From Micromonospora sp. AMSO31t (GTDB lineage: Bacteria > Actinomycetota > Actinomycetes > Mycobacteriales > Micromonosporaceae): a stretch of 59,239 bases of DNA. The DNA lies in the NCBI RefSeq assembly GCF_008868175.1, contig NZ_WBKT01000020.1:1-59239 (forward strand), written 5' to 3'. The notes under the pieces were generated by a model, which saw only the letters and a list, made by a program, of their open reading frames with translations, ran no database searches and was not told where the DNA came from. The position numbers and the translations under genes were made by a program. Positions 23,672-33,287 of the stretch are shown here, one piece after another (positions within the stretch are counted from its first letter, which is position 1; each line of letters starts with the position of its first letter).

Positions 23672-25153
23672 TCAGCTGACGCCGGTGACGGCCTTGACCA
23701 GGTTGATGGCGAAGTAGACCACGAACGCGGCGGCCACCGCCCACATCAGCGGGTGGATCTGCCGGGCCCTGCCCTGGGCCACGCGGATCGCCACCCAGCT
23801 CACGAAGCCGGCGCCGATGCCGTTGGTGATCGAGTAGGTGAACGGCATGAGCGTCATGGTCAGGAACGCCGGGACGGCGACGCCCACGTCGGTGAAGTCG
23901 ATGTCCCTCACCTGGCGGATCATCAGCGCGCCGACCACCACCAGCGCCGGGCCGGCGGCCTCGCTCGGCACCAGCGACACCAGCGGGGTGAGCAGCAGCG
24001 CGCCCAGGAAGAGCAGGCCGGTGACCACGCTGGTCAGGCCGGTCCGCCCGCCATCCGCGATGCCCGAGGAGGACTCGACGTACGTGGTGGCCGACGAGGC
24101 GCTGCCCGCGCCGCCGGCGACCGCGGCGACGCCGTCGACGAAGAGCACCTTGCCGAGGCGCGGCATGTCGGTGCCGTCCTCGGTGGCCAGGTTGGCCTGC
24201 CTGGCCAGGCCGACCGTGGTGCCCATGACGTCGAAGAAGTCGGCCAGCACCAGGGTGAAGACCAGCAGCAGCGCGGTCATCAGGCCGACGTGGGCGAACG
24301 CGCCGAACGACACGTTGCCGAGCAGGTGCAGGTCGGGCTTCTGGACCAGCGGGTCCGGCAGGGTCGGCACGTTGAGCCGCCACCCGTCCGGGTTGGGCTT
24401 GCCGTCGACGAGGGACGGGCCGGGCTTGGCGAACGCGTTGACGATCAACGCGACGGCCGTGGTGGTCACGATGCCGATCAGGACGCCGGCCTTCACCTTG
24501 CGGGCGACCAGGATGCCGGTGACCAGCAGGCCGACCACGAAGACGACCGTGGGCCAGCCGTGCAGCGTCCCGTTGCTGCCCGAGCCGAGCTGCAGCGGCA
24601 CACCGGTGCCGGCCCGGACCAGACCGCCGTCGACGAAGCCGATCAGCGCGATGAACAGGCCGATGCCGGCCGCGATGGCCGCCTTCAGCTCGGCGGGAAT
24701 GGCCCGGAAGACGGCCTTGCGGAAACCGGTCAGCACCAGCACGGTGATGATCAGGCCCTCGATGACGACCAGGCCCATGGCCTCGGCCCAGCTCATCTGG
24801 GACGCGACCGCGTACGCCACGAAGGCGTTCAGCCCGAGGCCGGTGGCCACCGCGAACGGCACCCGGCCGACGATGCCCATCATGATCGTCATGACCGCGG
24901 CGACCAGGGCGGTGACCCCGGCGACCGCCGGGATACCCAGCGTCCTGCCGTCGGCGTCCGGCGCCGTGCCGATGATCAGCGGATTGAGGACGACGATGTA
25001 GGCCATCGTCGCGAAGGTGGTGAGCCCGGCGAGCACCTCGCGCCGGACCGTCGAGCCTCGGCGGGTGATCTCGAAGAAGCGGTCGAGGCGGCTCTGCGCG
25101 GCGGGTTCCGCCGGCTCGACCGGGACAGCAGGATCCTGCGTAGACACGCTCAT
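23672..25153 (-). CDS. NCS2-family purine permease (AzgA/PbuG-like)
   Basis: A 493-residue integral membrane transporter of the nucleobase-cation symporter 2 superfamily, in the AzgA/PbuG branch that imports guanine, hypoxanthine or adenine. About 12-14 hydrophobic segments are visible. Family motifs are TMAYIVVLNPLIIG near residue 50, FAVATGLGLNAFVAYAV near residue 120, and VLADFFDVMGTTVGLAR and SSATTYVESSSGIADGGRTG in the second half, the last containing the conserved Glu of the transport site. ATG at 25153. The 268-nt leader holds an 11-bp perfect hairpin; I do not see a canonical purine riboswitch in it. Confidence 0.93.
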   Translation of the reverse strand: MSVSTQDPAVPVEPAEPAAQSRLDRFFEITRRGSTVRREVLAGLTTFATMAYIVVLNPLIIGTAPDADGRTLGIPAVAGVTALVAAVMTIMMGIVGRVPFAVATGLGLNAFVAYAVASQMSWAEAMGLVVIEGLIITVLVLTGFRKAVFRAIPAELKAAIAAGIGLFIALIGFVDGGLVRAGTGVPLQLGSGSNGTLHGWPTVVFVVGLLVTGILVARKVKAGVLIGIVTTTAVALIVNAFAKPGPSLVDGKPNPDGWRLNVPTLPDPLVQKPDLHLLGNVSFGAFAHVGLMTALLLVFTLVLADFFDVMGTTVGLARQANLATEDGTDMPRLGKVLFVDGVAAVAGGAGSASSATTYVESSSGIADGGRTGLTSVVTGLLFLGALLLTPLVSLVPSEAAGPALVVVGALMIRQVRDIDFTDVGVAVPAFLTMTLMPFTYSITNGIGAGFVSWVAIRVAQGRARQIHPLMWAVAAAFVVYFAINLVKAVTGVS

Positions 25154-25215
25154 GGCGTGGCCTTACTCCGTTCCGGGTTGGCCCAGCCGGTCACGCCGGC
25201 CGGGCGGTGGGGGTG

Positions 25216-25259
25216 CAGCCGTCCCGTTGCGGTTGGCCCGGAGAACGTCGGGACGGCTG
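25216..25259 (-). promoter_or_regulatory. Perfect hairpin in the leader of the purine permease gene
   Basis: CAGCCGTCCCG at 25216-25226 pairs exactly with CGGGACGGCTG at 25249-25259 across a 22-nt loop, about 60 nt before the permease start. The position suits a structured leader that controls readthrough or ribosome access. I cannot match it to a known riboswitch core. Confidence 0.4.
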
Positions 25260-25421
25260 GGCTCCACGGATCCCGTGAAGCACTACGAAGCCGCGCCCCG
25301 GGTCCGGGGAAGCGACTTCGCGATGCCCACCCTAACCGCCGGGTAACGGCAGATGACCTGCCCCTACACGGGAGCCCGGCGCCGGGGTGGTCAACGTCAC
25401 CCATTTCGTACCAAGATCGGG

Positions 25422-26003
25422 TCAGGCGCGGGGGCGGGCGCGGAGGTGGGCGCGTTCGCCCTGGGCGCCGAAGAGGCTGAGGAACTCGACGGCCTCGTCG
25501 TCGGCGCGGCCGAACCAGTGCGGCACGCGGGTGTCGAACTCGGCCGCCTCGCCGGGGGCCAGCACCAGGTCGTGCTCGCCGAGGACCAGCCGCAGCCGCC
25601 CGTTGAGCACGTAGACCCACTCGTACCCCTCGTGGGTCTGCGGGGTGGGCTCGGCGGGCCGCCCGCCGGCCGGGATGACCAGCTTGTAGGCCTGGATGCC
25701 GCCGGCCCGGCGGGTGAGCGGCAGCATGGTCATGCCGTGGCGGGTGACCGGCCGCAGGTGGATGCGGGGGTCGCCGGTGGGCGGGGCGCCGACCAGTTCG
25801 TCGAGCGTCACGCCGTGCGCCCGGGCGAGTGGCAGCAGCAGTTCCAGGGTGGGGCGGCGGCTGCCGGATTCCAGCCGGGACAGGGTGCTCACCGAGACGC
25901 CGGTGGCGGCCGACAGGTCGGCCAGGGTGGTCTCCCGCTCGCGGCGCAGCGCGCGCAGCCGGGGGCCCACCGCGTCGAGCGCCCGGTCGAGGTCGTCGTC
26001 CAT
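25422..26003 (-). CDS. XRE-family regulator with C-terminal cupin sensor
   Basis: A 193-residue regulator. Residues 8-65 form an XRE helix-turn-helix (LRRERETTLADLSAATGVSV, then STLSRLESGSRRPTLELLLP). A cupin fold occupies the C-terminal half (THEGYEWVYVLNGRLRLVLG, LAPGEAAEFDTRVPHWFG), with histidines able to hold a metal or small ligand. ATG at 26003. It is divergent from the thioredoxin-reductase-like gene with an 80-nt gap containing an inverted repeat. In actinomycetes this exact divergent pairing is recurrent, so the regulator likely controls the oxidoreductase. Confidence 0.92.
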   Translation of the reverse strand: MDDDLDRALDAVGPRLRALRRERETTLADLSAATGVSVSTLSRLESGSRRPTLELLLPLARAHGVTLDELVGAPPTGDPRIHLRPVTRHGMTMLPLTRRAGGIQAYKLVIPAGGRPAEPTPQTHEGYEWVYVLNGRLRLVLGEHDLVLAPGEAAEFDTRVPHWFGRADDEAVEFLSLFGAQGERAHLRARPRA

Positions 26004-26014
26004 CCGCCTAGTTT

Positions 26015-26046
26015 GCCAGAACAGCAACAATGTTTGCAGGTCTGGC
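26015..26046. promoter_or_regulatory. Inverted repeat in the XRE/oxidoreductase divergent gap
   Basis: GCCAGA at 26015-26020 and TCTGGC at 26041-26046 are exact inverted arms enclosing a second near-palindrome, GCAACAATGTTTGC. The site sits centrally between two divergent starts and is the best operator candidate for the XRE-cupin protein. Confidence 0.45.
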
Positions 26047-26083
26047 CACCACCGCCGCACCGTTGCGGCAGGAGGTGGTCACG

Positions 26084-27028
26084 ATGACCGAAGGGTACGA
26101 GGTGGTGGTGGTCGGCGGCGGCGCCGCCGGGTTGAGCGGGGCGCTCATGCTGGCCCGGGCGCGCCGGTCGGTCCTGGTGATCGACGGGGGCAGCCCGCGC
26201 AACGCACCGGCCGACGGGGTGCACGGGCTGCTGGCCCGTGACGGCATGCCCCCGGCCGAGCTGCTGGCCCGCGGCCGGGACGAGGTCCGCCGGTACGGCG
26301 GGCACCTGCTGGACGGACAGGTCGACACGGTGACCCGCGACGGGGACGGTTTCGCGGTGGCGCTGGCCGGCGGCCGTCGGGTCCGGGCAGGCCGGCTGCT
26401 GGTGGCAACCGGCCTGGTCGACGAGCTGCCCGACGTGCCCGGGCTGCGCGAGCGGTGGGGCCGGGACGTGGTGCACTGCCCGTACTGCCACGGGTGGGAG
26501 GTGCGCGACCGCCCGATCGGGGTGCTGGCCACCGGGCCGCTGTCGGTGCACCAGGCGCTGCTGTTCCGTCAGTGGAGCGACGACGTCGTCCTCCTCCACC
26601 ACACCGCGCCGCCGCTCGGTGACGAGCAGGCCGAACAGCTGGCCGCCCGGGGCGTCGCCGTGGTCGAGGGCGAGGTCGCGTCGGTGGAGGTCGTGGAGGA
26701 CCGGCTGGTCGGGGTGCGCCTGCGCGACGGCCGGCTGGTCGGGCGCGAGGTGCTGGTCGCCGGCCCCCGGATGGTGGCGCGGGCCGGGTTCCTGGCGGCG
26801 CTCGGGTTGCGGGCGGTCGAGCATCCGGCCGGGGTCGGCGAGCACGTCCCGGCCGACCCGACGGGGCGTACCGACGTGCCGGGGGTGTGGGTCGCGGGCA
26901 ACGTGACCGACCCGGCCGCGCAGGTCGGCGCGGCAGCGGCGGCGGGCGCCCTGGCGGCCGCCGCGATCAACGGCGACCTGGTCGGCGAGGAGACCCGCCG
27001 GGCGGTCGAGGCGCGGCGGCGCGGCTGA
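26084..27028 (+). CDS. Thioredoxin-reductase-like FAD-dependent oxidoreductase
   Basis: A 314-residue NAD(P)H/FAD flavoprotein of the thioredoxin reductase fold. VVVVGGGAAGLSGAL near residue 7 binds FAD, the redox pair CPYC is at about residues 132-135, and VAGNVTDPAAQVGAAAAAGA near the C-terminus is the second FAD site. The NADPH-binding glycine motif is weak: GVLATGPLSVHQAL lacks the full GxGxxA. That deviation is typical of this subgroup, whose partners are often not thioredoxin. ATG at 26084 with AGGAGG 8 nt upstream is a better start than the upstream ATG at 26030. Probably regulated by the divergent XRE-cupin protein. Confidence 0.9.
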   Translation: MTEGYEVVVVGGGAAGLSGALMLARARRSVLVIDGGSPRNAPADGVHGLLARDGMPPAELLARGRDEVRRYGGHLLDGQVDTVTRDGDGFAVALAGGRRVRAGRLLVATGLVDELPDVPGLRERWGRDVVHCPYCHGWEVRDRPIGVLATGPLSVHQALLFRQWSDDVVLLHHTAPPLGDEQAEQLAARGVAVVEGEVASVEVVEDRLVGVRLRDGRLVGREVLVAGPRMVARAGFLAALGLRAVEHPAGVGEHVPADPTGRTDVPGVWVAGNVTDPAAQVGAAAAAGALAAAAINGDLVGEETRRAVEARRRG

Positions 27029-27060
27029 GCACGCGGAGGGGTGGCGTTCACGAATACGAC

Positions 27061-27088
27061 TTACATGGTCAAAATTCCCCTTTAGGTT
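27061..27088 (+). promoter_or_regulatory. Candidate promoter of the GH15 gene
   Basis: TTACAT at 27061-27066 and TAGGTT at 27083-27088 are separated by 16 nt inside an unusually AT-rich patch between two GC-rich genes. TAGGTT is a common actinobacterial -10 form. Confidence 0.4.
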
Positions 27089-27123
27089 ACTGCGGGAGGG
27101 TGCAGTCGAGACCGGGGGGCGAC

Positions 27124-28971
27124 GTGGACGAGTATCCGCCGATCGAGGATCACGGGCTCATCGGTGATCTTCAGACCGCCGCCCTGGTGACCTGCGACGG
27201 CACGATCGACTGGTTCTGCGCGCCGCGCTTCGACTCGCCCAGCATCTTCGGCGGCCTGCTCGACAAGGAGCGGGGCGGCTACTTCCGCATCGCCCCCCAC
27301 GAGACCACCTACGTCACCAAGCAGCTCTACCTGCCCGGTACCCCGATCCTGATCACGCGGTTCATCAGCGCAGACGGGGTCGCCGAGGTCCAGGACTTCA
27401 TGCCCGTCACCGGCGAGCGGGTCACCGACGTGCACCGCCTGGTGCGCATGGTCACCATGGTCCGGGGCAGCATGCGGTTCCGGCTGGAGTGCCGGCCCCG
27501 GTTCGACTACGGCCGCGAGCAGCCCCGACTGGAGCGACACCGCAACGGGTTCGTCTTCCGCGGCTCGTCCGCATCGCTCACCTTCAACCCGGTGCAACCG
27601 ATCCGCCGCCTCATCGCCAAGGAGGACATGCACCTGGGGGACGGCGACCTCATCGGGTTCGGCACCCTGAACCAGGGCGACACCGGCGGGGTGGTGCTGG
27701 AGACGAACTCGGACATGGAACCCCGGGCCGTCCCGCTCGAAGAGGTGCAGGGGATGTTCGAGTGGACCCGGGACTACTGGCGACGGTGGGTCGAACGGTC
27801 CCGGTACACCGGCCGGTGGCGGGAGATGGTCGAGCGGTCGGCCATCACGTTGAAGCTGATGACGTACGCGCCCACCGGGGCGATGATCGCCGCGCCGACG
27901 GCCGCCCTGCCCGAACTGGTCGGCGGCACCCGCAACTGGGACTACCGCTACACCTGGGTCCGGGACACGTCCTTCTCGGTGCACGCGCTGCTCGGCCTCG
28001 GCTTCACCGAGGAGGTCAGCCGCTACATGGACTGGCTGGACGAGCGGATCCGTGAGGCCGGCGACCACCAGGCCCCGCTGAAGATCATGTACCGGGTCGA
28101 CGGGTCGTCCGACCTGCACGAGGAGATACTCGACCACCTGGAGGGATACCGCGGCTCCCGGCCCGTCCGGATCGGCAACGGCGCCGCCGACCAGCTCCAG
28201 CTCGACATCCACGGCGAGGCGCTCTACGCCATGCACGTCGCCGACGAACAGGGCATCCGGGTCTCCCACCAGGTGTGGAAGAGCACCGTGCGACTCGTCG
28301 ACTGGCTGTGCCACAACTGGGACCAGCCGGACGCCGGCATCTGGGAGAGCCGGCACCATCCCCGGGACTACACCTTCGGCCGGGTGATGTCCTGGGTGGC
28401 CCTGGACCGGGCCATCCGACTCGCCGGCCGGCACGGCCGCCCCGGGGACGTCGGCTGCTGGACCAGCCAGCGCAACCTGATCTACGACCAGGTGATGGCG
28501 CGCGGCTATCACCGGGGCCGCGGGTCCTTCGTCCAGGCCTACGGCGAGAACGTCCTGGACGCCGCGCTGCTCTCCATGCCGGCGGTCGGTTTCGTGACGC
28601 CGTCGGATCCGATGTGGTGCCGCACCCTCGAGGCCATCGAGCGGGAGCTGGTCTCCGACAGCCTGGTCCACCGGTACGACCCGGTCCACTCCCCCGACGG
28701 TCTCCCCGGCCATGAGGGCACCTTCAACATGTGCACCTTCTGGTACGCCGAGGCGCTGGCGCGCTCCGGCCGCCTCGACGACGCCCGGCTCACCTTCGAG
28801 AAGATGTTCACCTTCAGCAACCACCTCGGCCTGTACGCCGAGGAGATCGCCTCGACCGGTGAGCAGATCGGGAACTACCCGCAGGCCTTCAGCCACCTCG
28901 CCCTGATCAACACGGCGCTGGCGCTGAACGACATGCTCGAGACCGAGGCCCAGTCCCGGCAGCGGCGGTGA
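27124..28971 (+). CDS. Glycoside hydrolase family 15 protein (trehalase/glucoamylase-like)
   Basis: A 615-residue inverting alpha-glucosidase of family GH15. The N-terminal beta-domain ([19 protein letters not shown] through residue ~240) precedes an alpha/alpha barrel with [15 protein letters not shown] near residue 265, [15 protein letters not shown] near residue 532 and a final block [17 protein letters not shown] near residue 580, which is characteristic of mycobacterial-type trehalases. Trehalose or a malto-oligosaccharide is the likely substrate; sequence alone cannot choose. There is no signal peptide, so it is cytoplasmic. GTG at 27124 follows GGGGGG; a GTG at 27100 is a possible alternative. 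Confidence 0.93.
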   Translation: MDEYPPIEDHGLIGDLQTAALVTCDGTIDWFCAPRFDSPSIFGGLLDKERGGYFRIAPHETTYVTKQLYLPGTPILITRFISADGVAEVQDFMPVTGERVTDVHRLVRMVTMVRGSMRFRLECRPRFDYGREQPRLERHRNGFVFRGSSASLTFNPVQPIRRLIAKEDMHLGDGDLIGFGTLNQGDTGGVVLETNSDMEPRAVPLEEVQGMFEWTRDYWRRWVERSRYTGRWREMVERSAITLKLMTYAPTGAMIAAPTAALPELVGGTRNWDYRYTWVRDTSFSVHALLGLGFTEEVSRYMDWLDERIREAGDHQAPLKIMYRVDGSSDLHEEILDHLEGYRGSRPVRIGNGAADQLQLDIHGEALYAMHVADEQGIRVSHQVWKSTVRLVDWLCHNWDQPDAGIWESRHHPRDYTFGRVMSWVALDRAIRLAGRHGRPGDVGCWTSQRNLIYDQVMARGYHRGRGSFVQAYGENVLDAALLSMPAVGFVTPSDPMWCRTLEAIERELVSDSLVHRYDPVHSPDGLPGHEGTFNMCTFWYAEALARSGRLDDARLTFEKMFTFSNHLGLYAEEIASTGEQIGNYPQAFSHLALINTALALNDMLETEAQSRQRR

Positions 28972-29086
28972 TTCCTCCGGACCGCGTGCGGGGTTAGTCG
29001 ACGGCAGGCCGGGTAGCCACTCGCGCTGCGTGTGCAGCCTGTTGAACCGACCTTCCTTGCCGACGACCCAGCCGAGAGGAACGACG

Positions 29087-29566
29087 GTGTCACACGAGTA
29101 CCGGAAGAACCCTGAGGCAGTGTCCCGGTTGTCGCCCGAGCAGTACCGGGTCACCCAGGAGGGCGGGACTGAGCGGCCCTTCGCCAACCCGTACTGGGAC
29201 AGCAAGGAGCAGGGCATCTACGTCGATGTCGTGTCCGGCGAACCACTGTTCGCGTCCGCCGACAAATACGACAGCGGCACCGGCTGGCCCTCCTTCACCC
29301 GGCCCATCGAGCCGAGGAACGTGGTCGAGGTGCGGGACTCCACCCTCGGCATGGTCCGCACCGAGGTGCGGTCGGCGCACGGGGACAGTCACCTCGGGCA
29401 CGTGTTCGACGACGGCCCGCTGGCGACCGGCGGGCTGCGCTACTGCATGAACTCCGCCGCGCTCCGGTTCATCCGGCGCGAGGACCTGGAACGGGAAGGG
29501 TACGGCGAGTACCGCGCACTGTTCGAGCACCCGGACGGGGGGCGAAGCGATGACCGACACGACTGA
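29087..29566 (+). CDS. msrB: Peptide-methionine (R)-S-oxide reductase MsrB
   Basis: A 159-residue enzyme that reduces the R-epimer of methionine sulfoxide in proteins. The family signatures [20 protein letters not shown] and [13 protein letters not shown] are all present, with the catalytic cysteine at about residue 120. The CxxC pairs that bind structural zinc in many MsrB proteins are missing ([13 protein letters not shown] where CxxCG is usual), so this is the zinc-free type. GTG at 29087 has GAGAGGA upstream. It overlaps msrA by 17 nt, giving coupled repair of both sulfoxide epimers. Confidence 0.95.
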   Translation: MSHEYRKNPEAVSRLSPEQYRVTQEGGTERPFANPYWDSKEQGIYVDVVSGEPLFASADKYDSGTGWPSFTRPIEPRNVVEVRDSTLGMVRTEVRSAHGDSHLGHVFDDGPLATGGLRYCMNSAALRFIRREDLEREGYGEYRALFEHPDGGRSDDRHD

Positions 29567-30068
29567 GAAGGCCGTCCTGGCCGGCGGCTGTTTCTGGGGG
29601 ATGCAGGACCTCATCCGGAAGCGCCCCGGCGTGGTCTCCACCCGGGTCGGATACACCGGCGGGGACGTGCCCAACGCGACGTACTACAACCACGAGGGCC
29701 ACGCCGAGGCCATCGAGATCGCCTACGACCCGAGCAAGCTCTCGTACCGGGACCTTCTCGAGTTCTTCTTCCAGGTCCACGACCCGACCACGAAGAACCG
29801 GCAGGGCGGCGACGTCGGCACCAGCTACCGGTCCGCCATCTTCTACTGCGACGACCAGCAGCGGAAGGTCGCCGAGGACACGATCGCCGACGTCGACGCC
29901 TCCGGGCTGTGGCCGGGCAAGGTGGTCACCGAGGTCACCCCGGCCGGCCCCTTCTGGGAGGCCGAGCCGGAGCACCAGGACTACCTGGAGAAGCATCCCG
30001 GCGGCTACACCTGCCACTTCCCCCGACCCGACTGGAAGCTCCCCCGCCGGGGAGAGAACCGGAGCTGA
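29550..30068 (+). CDS. msrA: Peptide-methionine (S)-S-oxide reductase MsrA
   Basis: A 172-residue reductase for the S-epimer of methionine sulfoxide. The catalytic motif GCFWGMQ lies at residues 13-19 with the nucleophilic cysteine at residue 14. [21 protein letters not shown] and the C-terminal [14 protein letters not shown] are typical. Beyond the active-site cysteine there are Cys residues in FYCDD and YTCHF; the latter could act in recycling. The ATG at 29550 lies inside msrB, so translation is coupled, and the epoxide hydrolase gene follows 37 nt later in the same direction. Confidence 0.96.
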   Translation: MTDTTEKAVLAGGCFWGMQDLIRKRPGVVSTRVGYTGGDVPNATYYNHEGHAEAIEIAYDPSKLSYRDLLEFFFQVHDPTTKNRQGGDVGTSYRSAIFYCDDQQRKVAEDTIADVDASGLWPGKVVTEVTPAGPFWEAEPEHQDYLEKHPGGYTCHFPRPDWKLPRRGENRS

Positions 30069-30105
30069 TCGCACGCTGCGACAAGCCCGAGGAGAAGGAG
30101 CCCAC

Positions 30106-31332
30106 GTGGCCGTCAAGACGCAGACGCTGGCCCGCGCCACCGACATCCGGCCGTTCACGGTGGAGATCCCCGAGGCGGATCTCCAGGCGCTGCGGCAGCG
30201 CATCGCGGCCACCCGCTGGCCGGAGAAGCAGACCGTGGACGACCAGTCGCAGGGCGTGCCGCTGGAGACCAGCCGGGCCCTCGCCCGCTACTGGGAGAAG
30301 GAGTACGACTGGCGCAAGGTCGAGGCGAGACTGAACTCCCTGCCGAACTTCATCACCGAGATCGACGGCCTGGACATCCACTTCATCCACGTCCGGTCCA
30401 AGCACGAGGGCGCGCTGCCGCTCATCGTCACGCACGGCTGGCCCGGCTCGATCATCGAGCAGCTGAAGATCATCGAGCCGCTGACCGATCCCACGGCCCA
30501 CGGCGGGTCCGCCTCGGACGCCTTCCACGTGGTGATCCCGTCGATGCCCGGCTACGGCTTCTCGGGCAAGCCGACCGAACCCGGCTGGGGGCCGGAACAC
30601 ATCGCGAGCGCCTGGACCGAGCTGATGAAACGCCTCGGCTACGACCGGTTCGTCGCCCAGGGCGGCGACTGGGGCGCACTGATCACCAACCTCATGGGCG
30701 TGCAGGCGCCGCCGGAACTCGCCGGCATCCACACCAACATGCCGAGCACGGTTCCGTTCGAGATCGACGCGCTGGTCCAGTCCGACATCACCGGAATCAA
30801 CGGCGCGCTGTCCAAGCTGCCGGCCAACCTCTCCGAGGAGGAAAGGCGGGCCGCCGAGCAGCAGGACTTCTTCTGGAAGCACTCCGCCTACGCACTGATC
30901 ATGGCCACCCGCCCCGAGACACTGATCGGACTCGCGGACTCGCCCGTCGCGCTGGCAACCTTCATGTGCGACCACGACGCGGCCAGCCTGGAGCTGATCT
31001 GCCGGGCCTTCGCCGGGCAACCCGGCGGCCTCACCCGCGACGACATCCTCGACAACATCACGCTCACCTGGCTGACCAACACCGGCGTCTCCGCCGCGCG
31101 CCTCTACTGGGAGAACAAGTTCTCCTTCCTCGGCGCCAAGGACGTCTCCGTCCCGGCCGCCGTGAGCGTCTTCCCCGACGAGCTCTACCAGGCGCCGCGG
31201 AGCTGGGCCGAGCAGGCCTATCCGAACCTCATCCACTACAACACGCTCGACCGGGGCGGGCACTTCGCGGCGTGGGAGCAGCCGCAACTGCTGTGCGACG
31301 AGCTCCGCACCGCGTTCCGGTCGCTGCGCTAG
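30106..31332 (+). CDS. Epoxide hydrolase (EHN plus alpha/beta hydrolase fold)
   Basis: A 408-residue microsomal-type epoxide hydrolase. The N-terminal EHN region (IPEADLQALRQRIAATRWPE, WRKVEARLNSLP) precedes the catalytic fold. HGWPGS supplies the oxyanion hole, GGDWGA contains the nucleophile Asp188, and GGHFAAWEQP carries the catalytic His386. Likely substrates are reactive epoxides, opened to diols in the cytoplasm. GTG at 30106 has AGGAGAAGGAG upstream. It sits between msrA and a redoxin gene whose ATG follows its stop codon directly, so a joint stress or detoxification role is suggested by position only. Confidence 0.93.
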   Translation: MAVKTQTLARATDIRPFTVEIPEADLQALRQRIAATRWPEKQTVDDQSQGVPLETSRALARYWEKEYDWRKVEARLNSLPNFITEIDGLDIHFIHVRSKHEGALPLIVTHGWPGSIIEQLKIIEPLTDPTAHGGSASDAFHVVIPSMPGYGFSGKPTEPGWGPEHIASAWTELMKRLGYDRFVAQGGDWGALITNLMGVQAPPELAGIHTNMPSTVPFEIDALVQSDITGINGALSKLPANLSEEERRAAEQQDFFWKHSAYALIMATRPETLIGLADSPVALATFMCDHDAASLELICRAFAGQPGGLTRDDILDNITLTWLTNTGVSAARLYWENKFSFLGAKDVSVPAAVSVFPDELYQAPRSWAEQAYPNLIHYNTLDRGGHFAAWEQPQLLCDELRTAFRSLR

Positions 31333-32286
31333 ATGGCCGTCTTCGAGCGGCTGCACCTGCCCGCGCTCGACGGGGCGACCGAGTGGCTCAACTCGAGGCC
31401 ACTCGGTCCCGCCGAGCTGCGCGGGCGCCCGGTCGTGGTGAACTTCTGGACGCTGACCTGCATCAACTGGCTACGCCAGGAGCCGTACGTCCGGGCGTGG
31501 TCGCAGGCCTACCGGGACGACGGCCTCGTCGTCATCGGCGTGCACACGCCGGAGTTCGCGTTCGAGCACGACATCGACGAGGTGCGCCGGGCGGTGCGGG
31601 CGCGGGGCATCGACTACCCGGTCGCGGCCGACAACGACTACGCCGTCTGGAGCGCGTTCGACAACCACTACTGGCCCGCGCTCTACTTCGTCGACGCGGA
31701 CGGCACGATCCGCGACCACCACTTCGGCGAGGGCCGCTACGAGCAGTCCGAGCGCGTCATCCAGCGGCTGCTCGGCGTCGACCGCGACCTCGTGCCGGTG
31801 GAGGGGCGCGGTGTGGAGGCCGACGCCGACTGGGACCACCTGCGCACGCCCGAGACGTATCTCGGTTACGCGCGCTCCGAACAGTTCGCGGCACCGGACC
31901 AGGCCACGTACGACGCCACCCAGGCCTACGAACTCCCCGCGGGCCTGCCCCCGGACCACTGGGCGCTCGGCGGCGAGTGGACGATCGGCTCGGAGTACGT
32001 GGTGGTGGACCGGGCCGGCGGCACCCTCGCCGTCCGGTTCCAGGCCCGCGACGCGCACCTCGTGCTGTCGCCCGGCACGCGGGACCCGATCCCCTTCCGC
32101 CTGCTCCTCGACGGCGCGGCACCGGGCCCGGCACACGGCGACGACGTGGACGAGGACGGCAACGGCCTGCTCCGCGAGGGCCGGCTGTACCAGCTCGTCC
32201 GCCAGCGGGACACGGTCCGGGAAGGGACCCTGGAGATCACGTTCCTCGAGCCCGGCGCCGAGGCGTACGTGTTCACCTTCGGCTAG
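31333..32286 (+). CDS. Thioredoxin-like (AhpC/TSA, DipZ-type) protein with one active-site cysteine
   Basis: 317 residues. The N-terminal half is a TlpA/DipZ-like thioredoxin fold (VVVNFWTLTCINWLRQEPYV, VIGVHTPEFAFEHD, WPALYFVDADG). The C-terminal half resembles the carbohydrate-binding-like domain of DipZ proteins (WTIGSEYVVVDR through VFTFG). Relatives carry CINC at the active site; here Cys43 is followed by Ile-Asn-Trp46, so the resolving cysteine is lost. The protein could still act as a thiol peroxidase or make mixed disulfides. There is no signal peptide or membrane segment. The ATG touches the stop codon of the epoxide hydrolase gene. Confidence 0.87.
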   Translation: MAVFERLHLPALDGATEWLNSRPLGPAELRGRPVVVNFWTLTCINWLRQEPYVRAWSQAYRDDGLVVIGVHTPEFAFEHDIDEVRRAVRARGIDYPVAADNDYAVWSAFDNHYWPALYFVDADGTIRDHHFGEGRYEQSERVIQRLLGVDRDLVPVEGRGVEADADWDHLRTPETYLGYARSEQFAAPDQATYDATQAYELPAGLPPDHWALGGEWTIGSEYVVVDRAGGTLAVRFQARDAHLVLSPGTRDPIPFRLLLDGAAPGPAHGDDVDEDGNGLLREGRLYQLVRQRDTVREGTLEITFLEPGAEAYVFTFG

Positions 32287-32337
32287 AGCGCCGGGCGGGC
32301 CAGCCGATGAGGACGGCGAGCGGCGTCAAGCTGCCTG

Positions 32338-33240
32338 GTGATGGTCGTGGCGCTGCCGGACGCGTTCGGCGACCGGGGCCTGGCCTTCGCTGGCGCGTAC
32401 GTCGCCATCCATGTCGGCCGTCAGCTCTTCCTCGTCCTCGCCCTGCGCGGACAGGAGCTGCAGCGCCGGAGCATCCGGGTGCTGGGCTGGTTCGCCGTGT
32501 CCGCGGTGCCGTGGATCGCCGGGGCGCTGGCGCCCGTGCCGGCCCGCGTCGTCCTGTGGACGCTGGCGGTGGCCGTGGACGTCACGGGCGGCGTCCTGCG
32601 CTTCCCGACGCCGCGGCTGGGACGCTCGCCCGAATCGGAGTACCCGATCGTGGCCGAGCACCTGTCCGAGCGGTACCGGCAGCTCTTCATCATCGCGCTC
32701 GGCGAGCTGATCCTGGTGGGCACGTTGACGCTGAGTGGCAGCGGCTTCGCGGCCGACCGGACGGCGGCGTTCGTGGTGTCGTTCGTCGCCACGGTGCTGT
32801 TCTGGCGGATCTACCTGCACCGGGCCGGGGAGCTGCTGCCCGCCGCCATCGCGGCGGCCCGCCGGCCGGATCCCCTGGCCCGGTTGGCGGCGGCCGCCCA
32901 CCTCGTGATGCTCGCCGGCATCGTCGCCACCGCCGTGGGCGACGAACTCGTCATCGCGCATCCACTCGGGCACACGCCGCGCGCCTGGGCCGCCGTGATC
33001 CTCGGCGGGCCCGCGCTGTTCCTGGCCGGCCGCGCCGCCTTCGAGTACGCCGTCTTCGCCCGGGTGTCCCGGGACCGGCCGATCGGAATCCTCGTGCTGT
33101 TCGCGCTGGCACCCCCGGTGCTCCTGGCGCCGCCGCTGGCGGCAGTCGTCGCCGCCACCGCGGTCCTGCTCGGGGTCGCCGTCGCCGACACCGTCCGCGC
33201 GCACCGAGGACCACCCGAGCCGCCGTCACCCCCCGGCTAA
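32338..33240 (+). pseudogene. N-terminally truncated low-temperature-requirement A (LtrA) protein
   Basis: 300 codons matching the interior and C-terminal part of LtrA-family membrane proteins: VALPDAFGDRGLAFAGAYVA, SERYRQLFIIALGELIL and about eight hydrophobic segments. Intact relatives are about 380-400 residues and begin with an LELFFDLVFVFA-type segment, which is absent. Upstream only ten codons remain before an in-frame TGA at 32308, and no alternative frame supplies the head. The reading frame itself is uninterrupted from GTG 32338. A shortened protein could be made, but loss of the first membrane helices suggests a deletion remnant. Confidence 0.7.
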
Positions 33241-33287
33241 CCGGCCGTCGTAGGCTGCATCTCGCACCTGATGGGCGGGAGGCTGAG

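Noticed and set aside
25154..25421. Canonical purine (guanine/adenine) riboswitch before the NCS2 permease
   Set aside because: The conserved loop and junction sequences are absent; only an unassigned hairpin is present.
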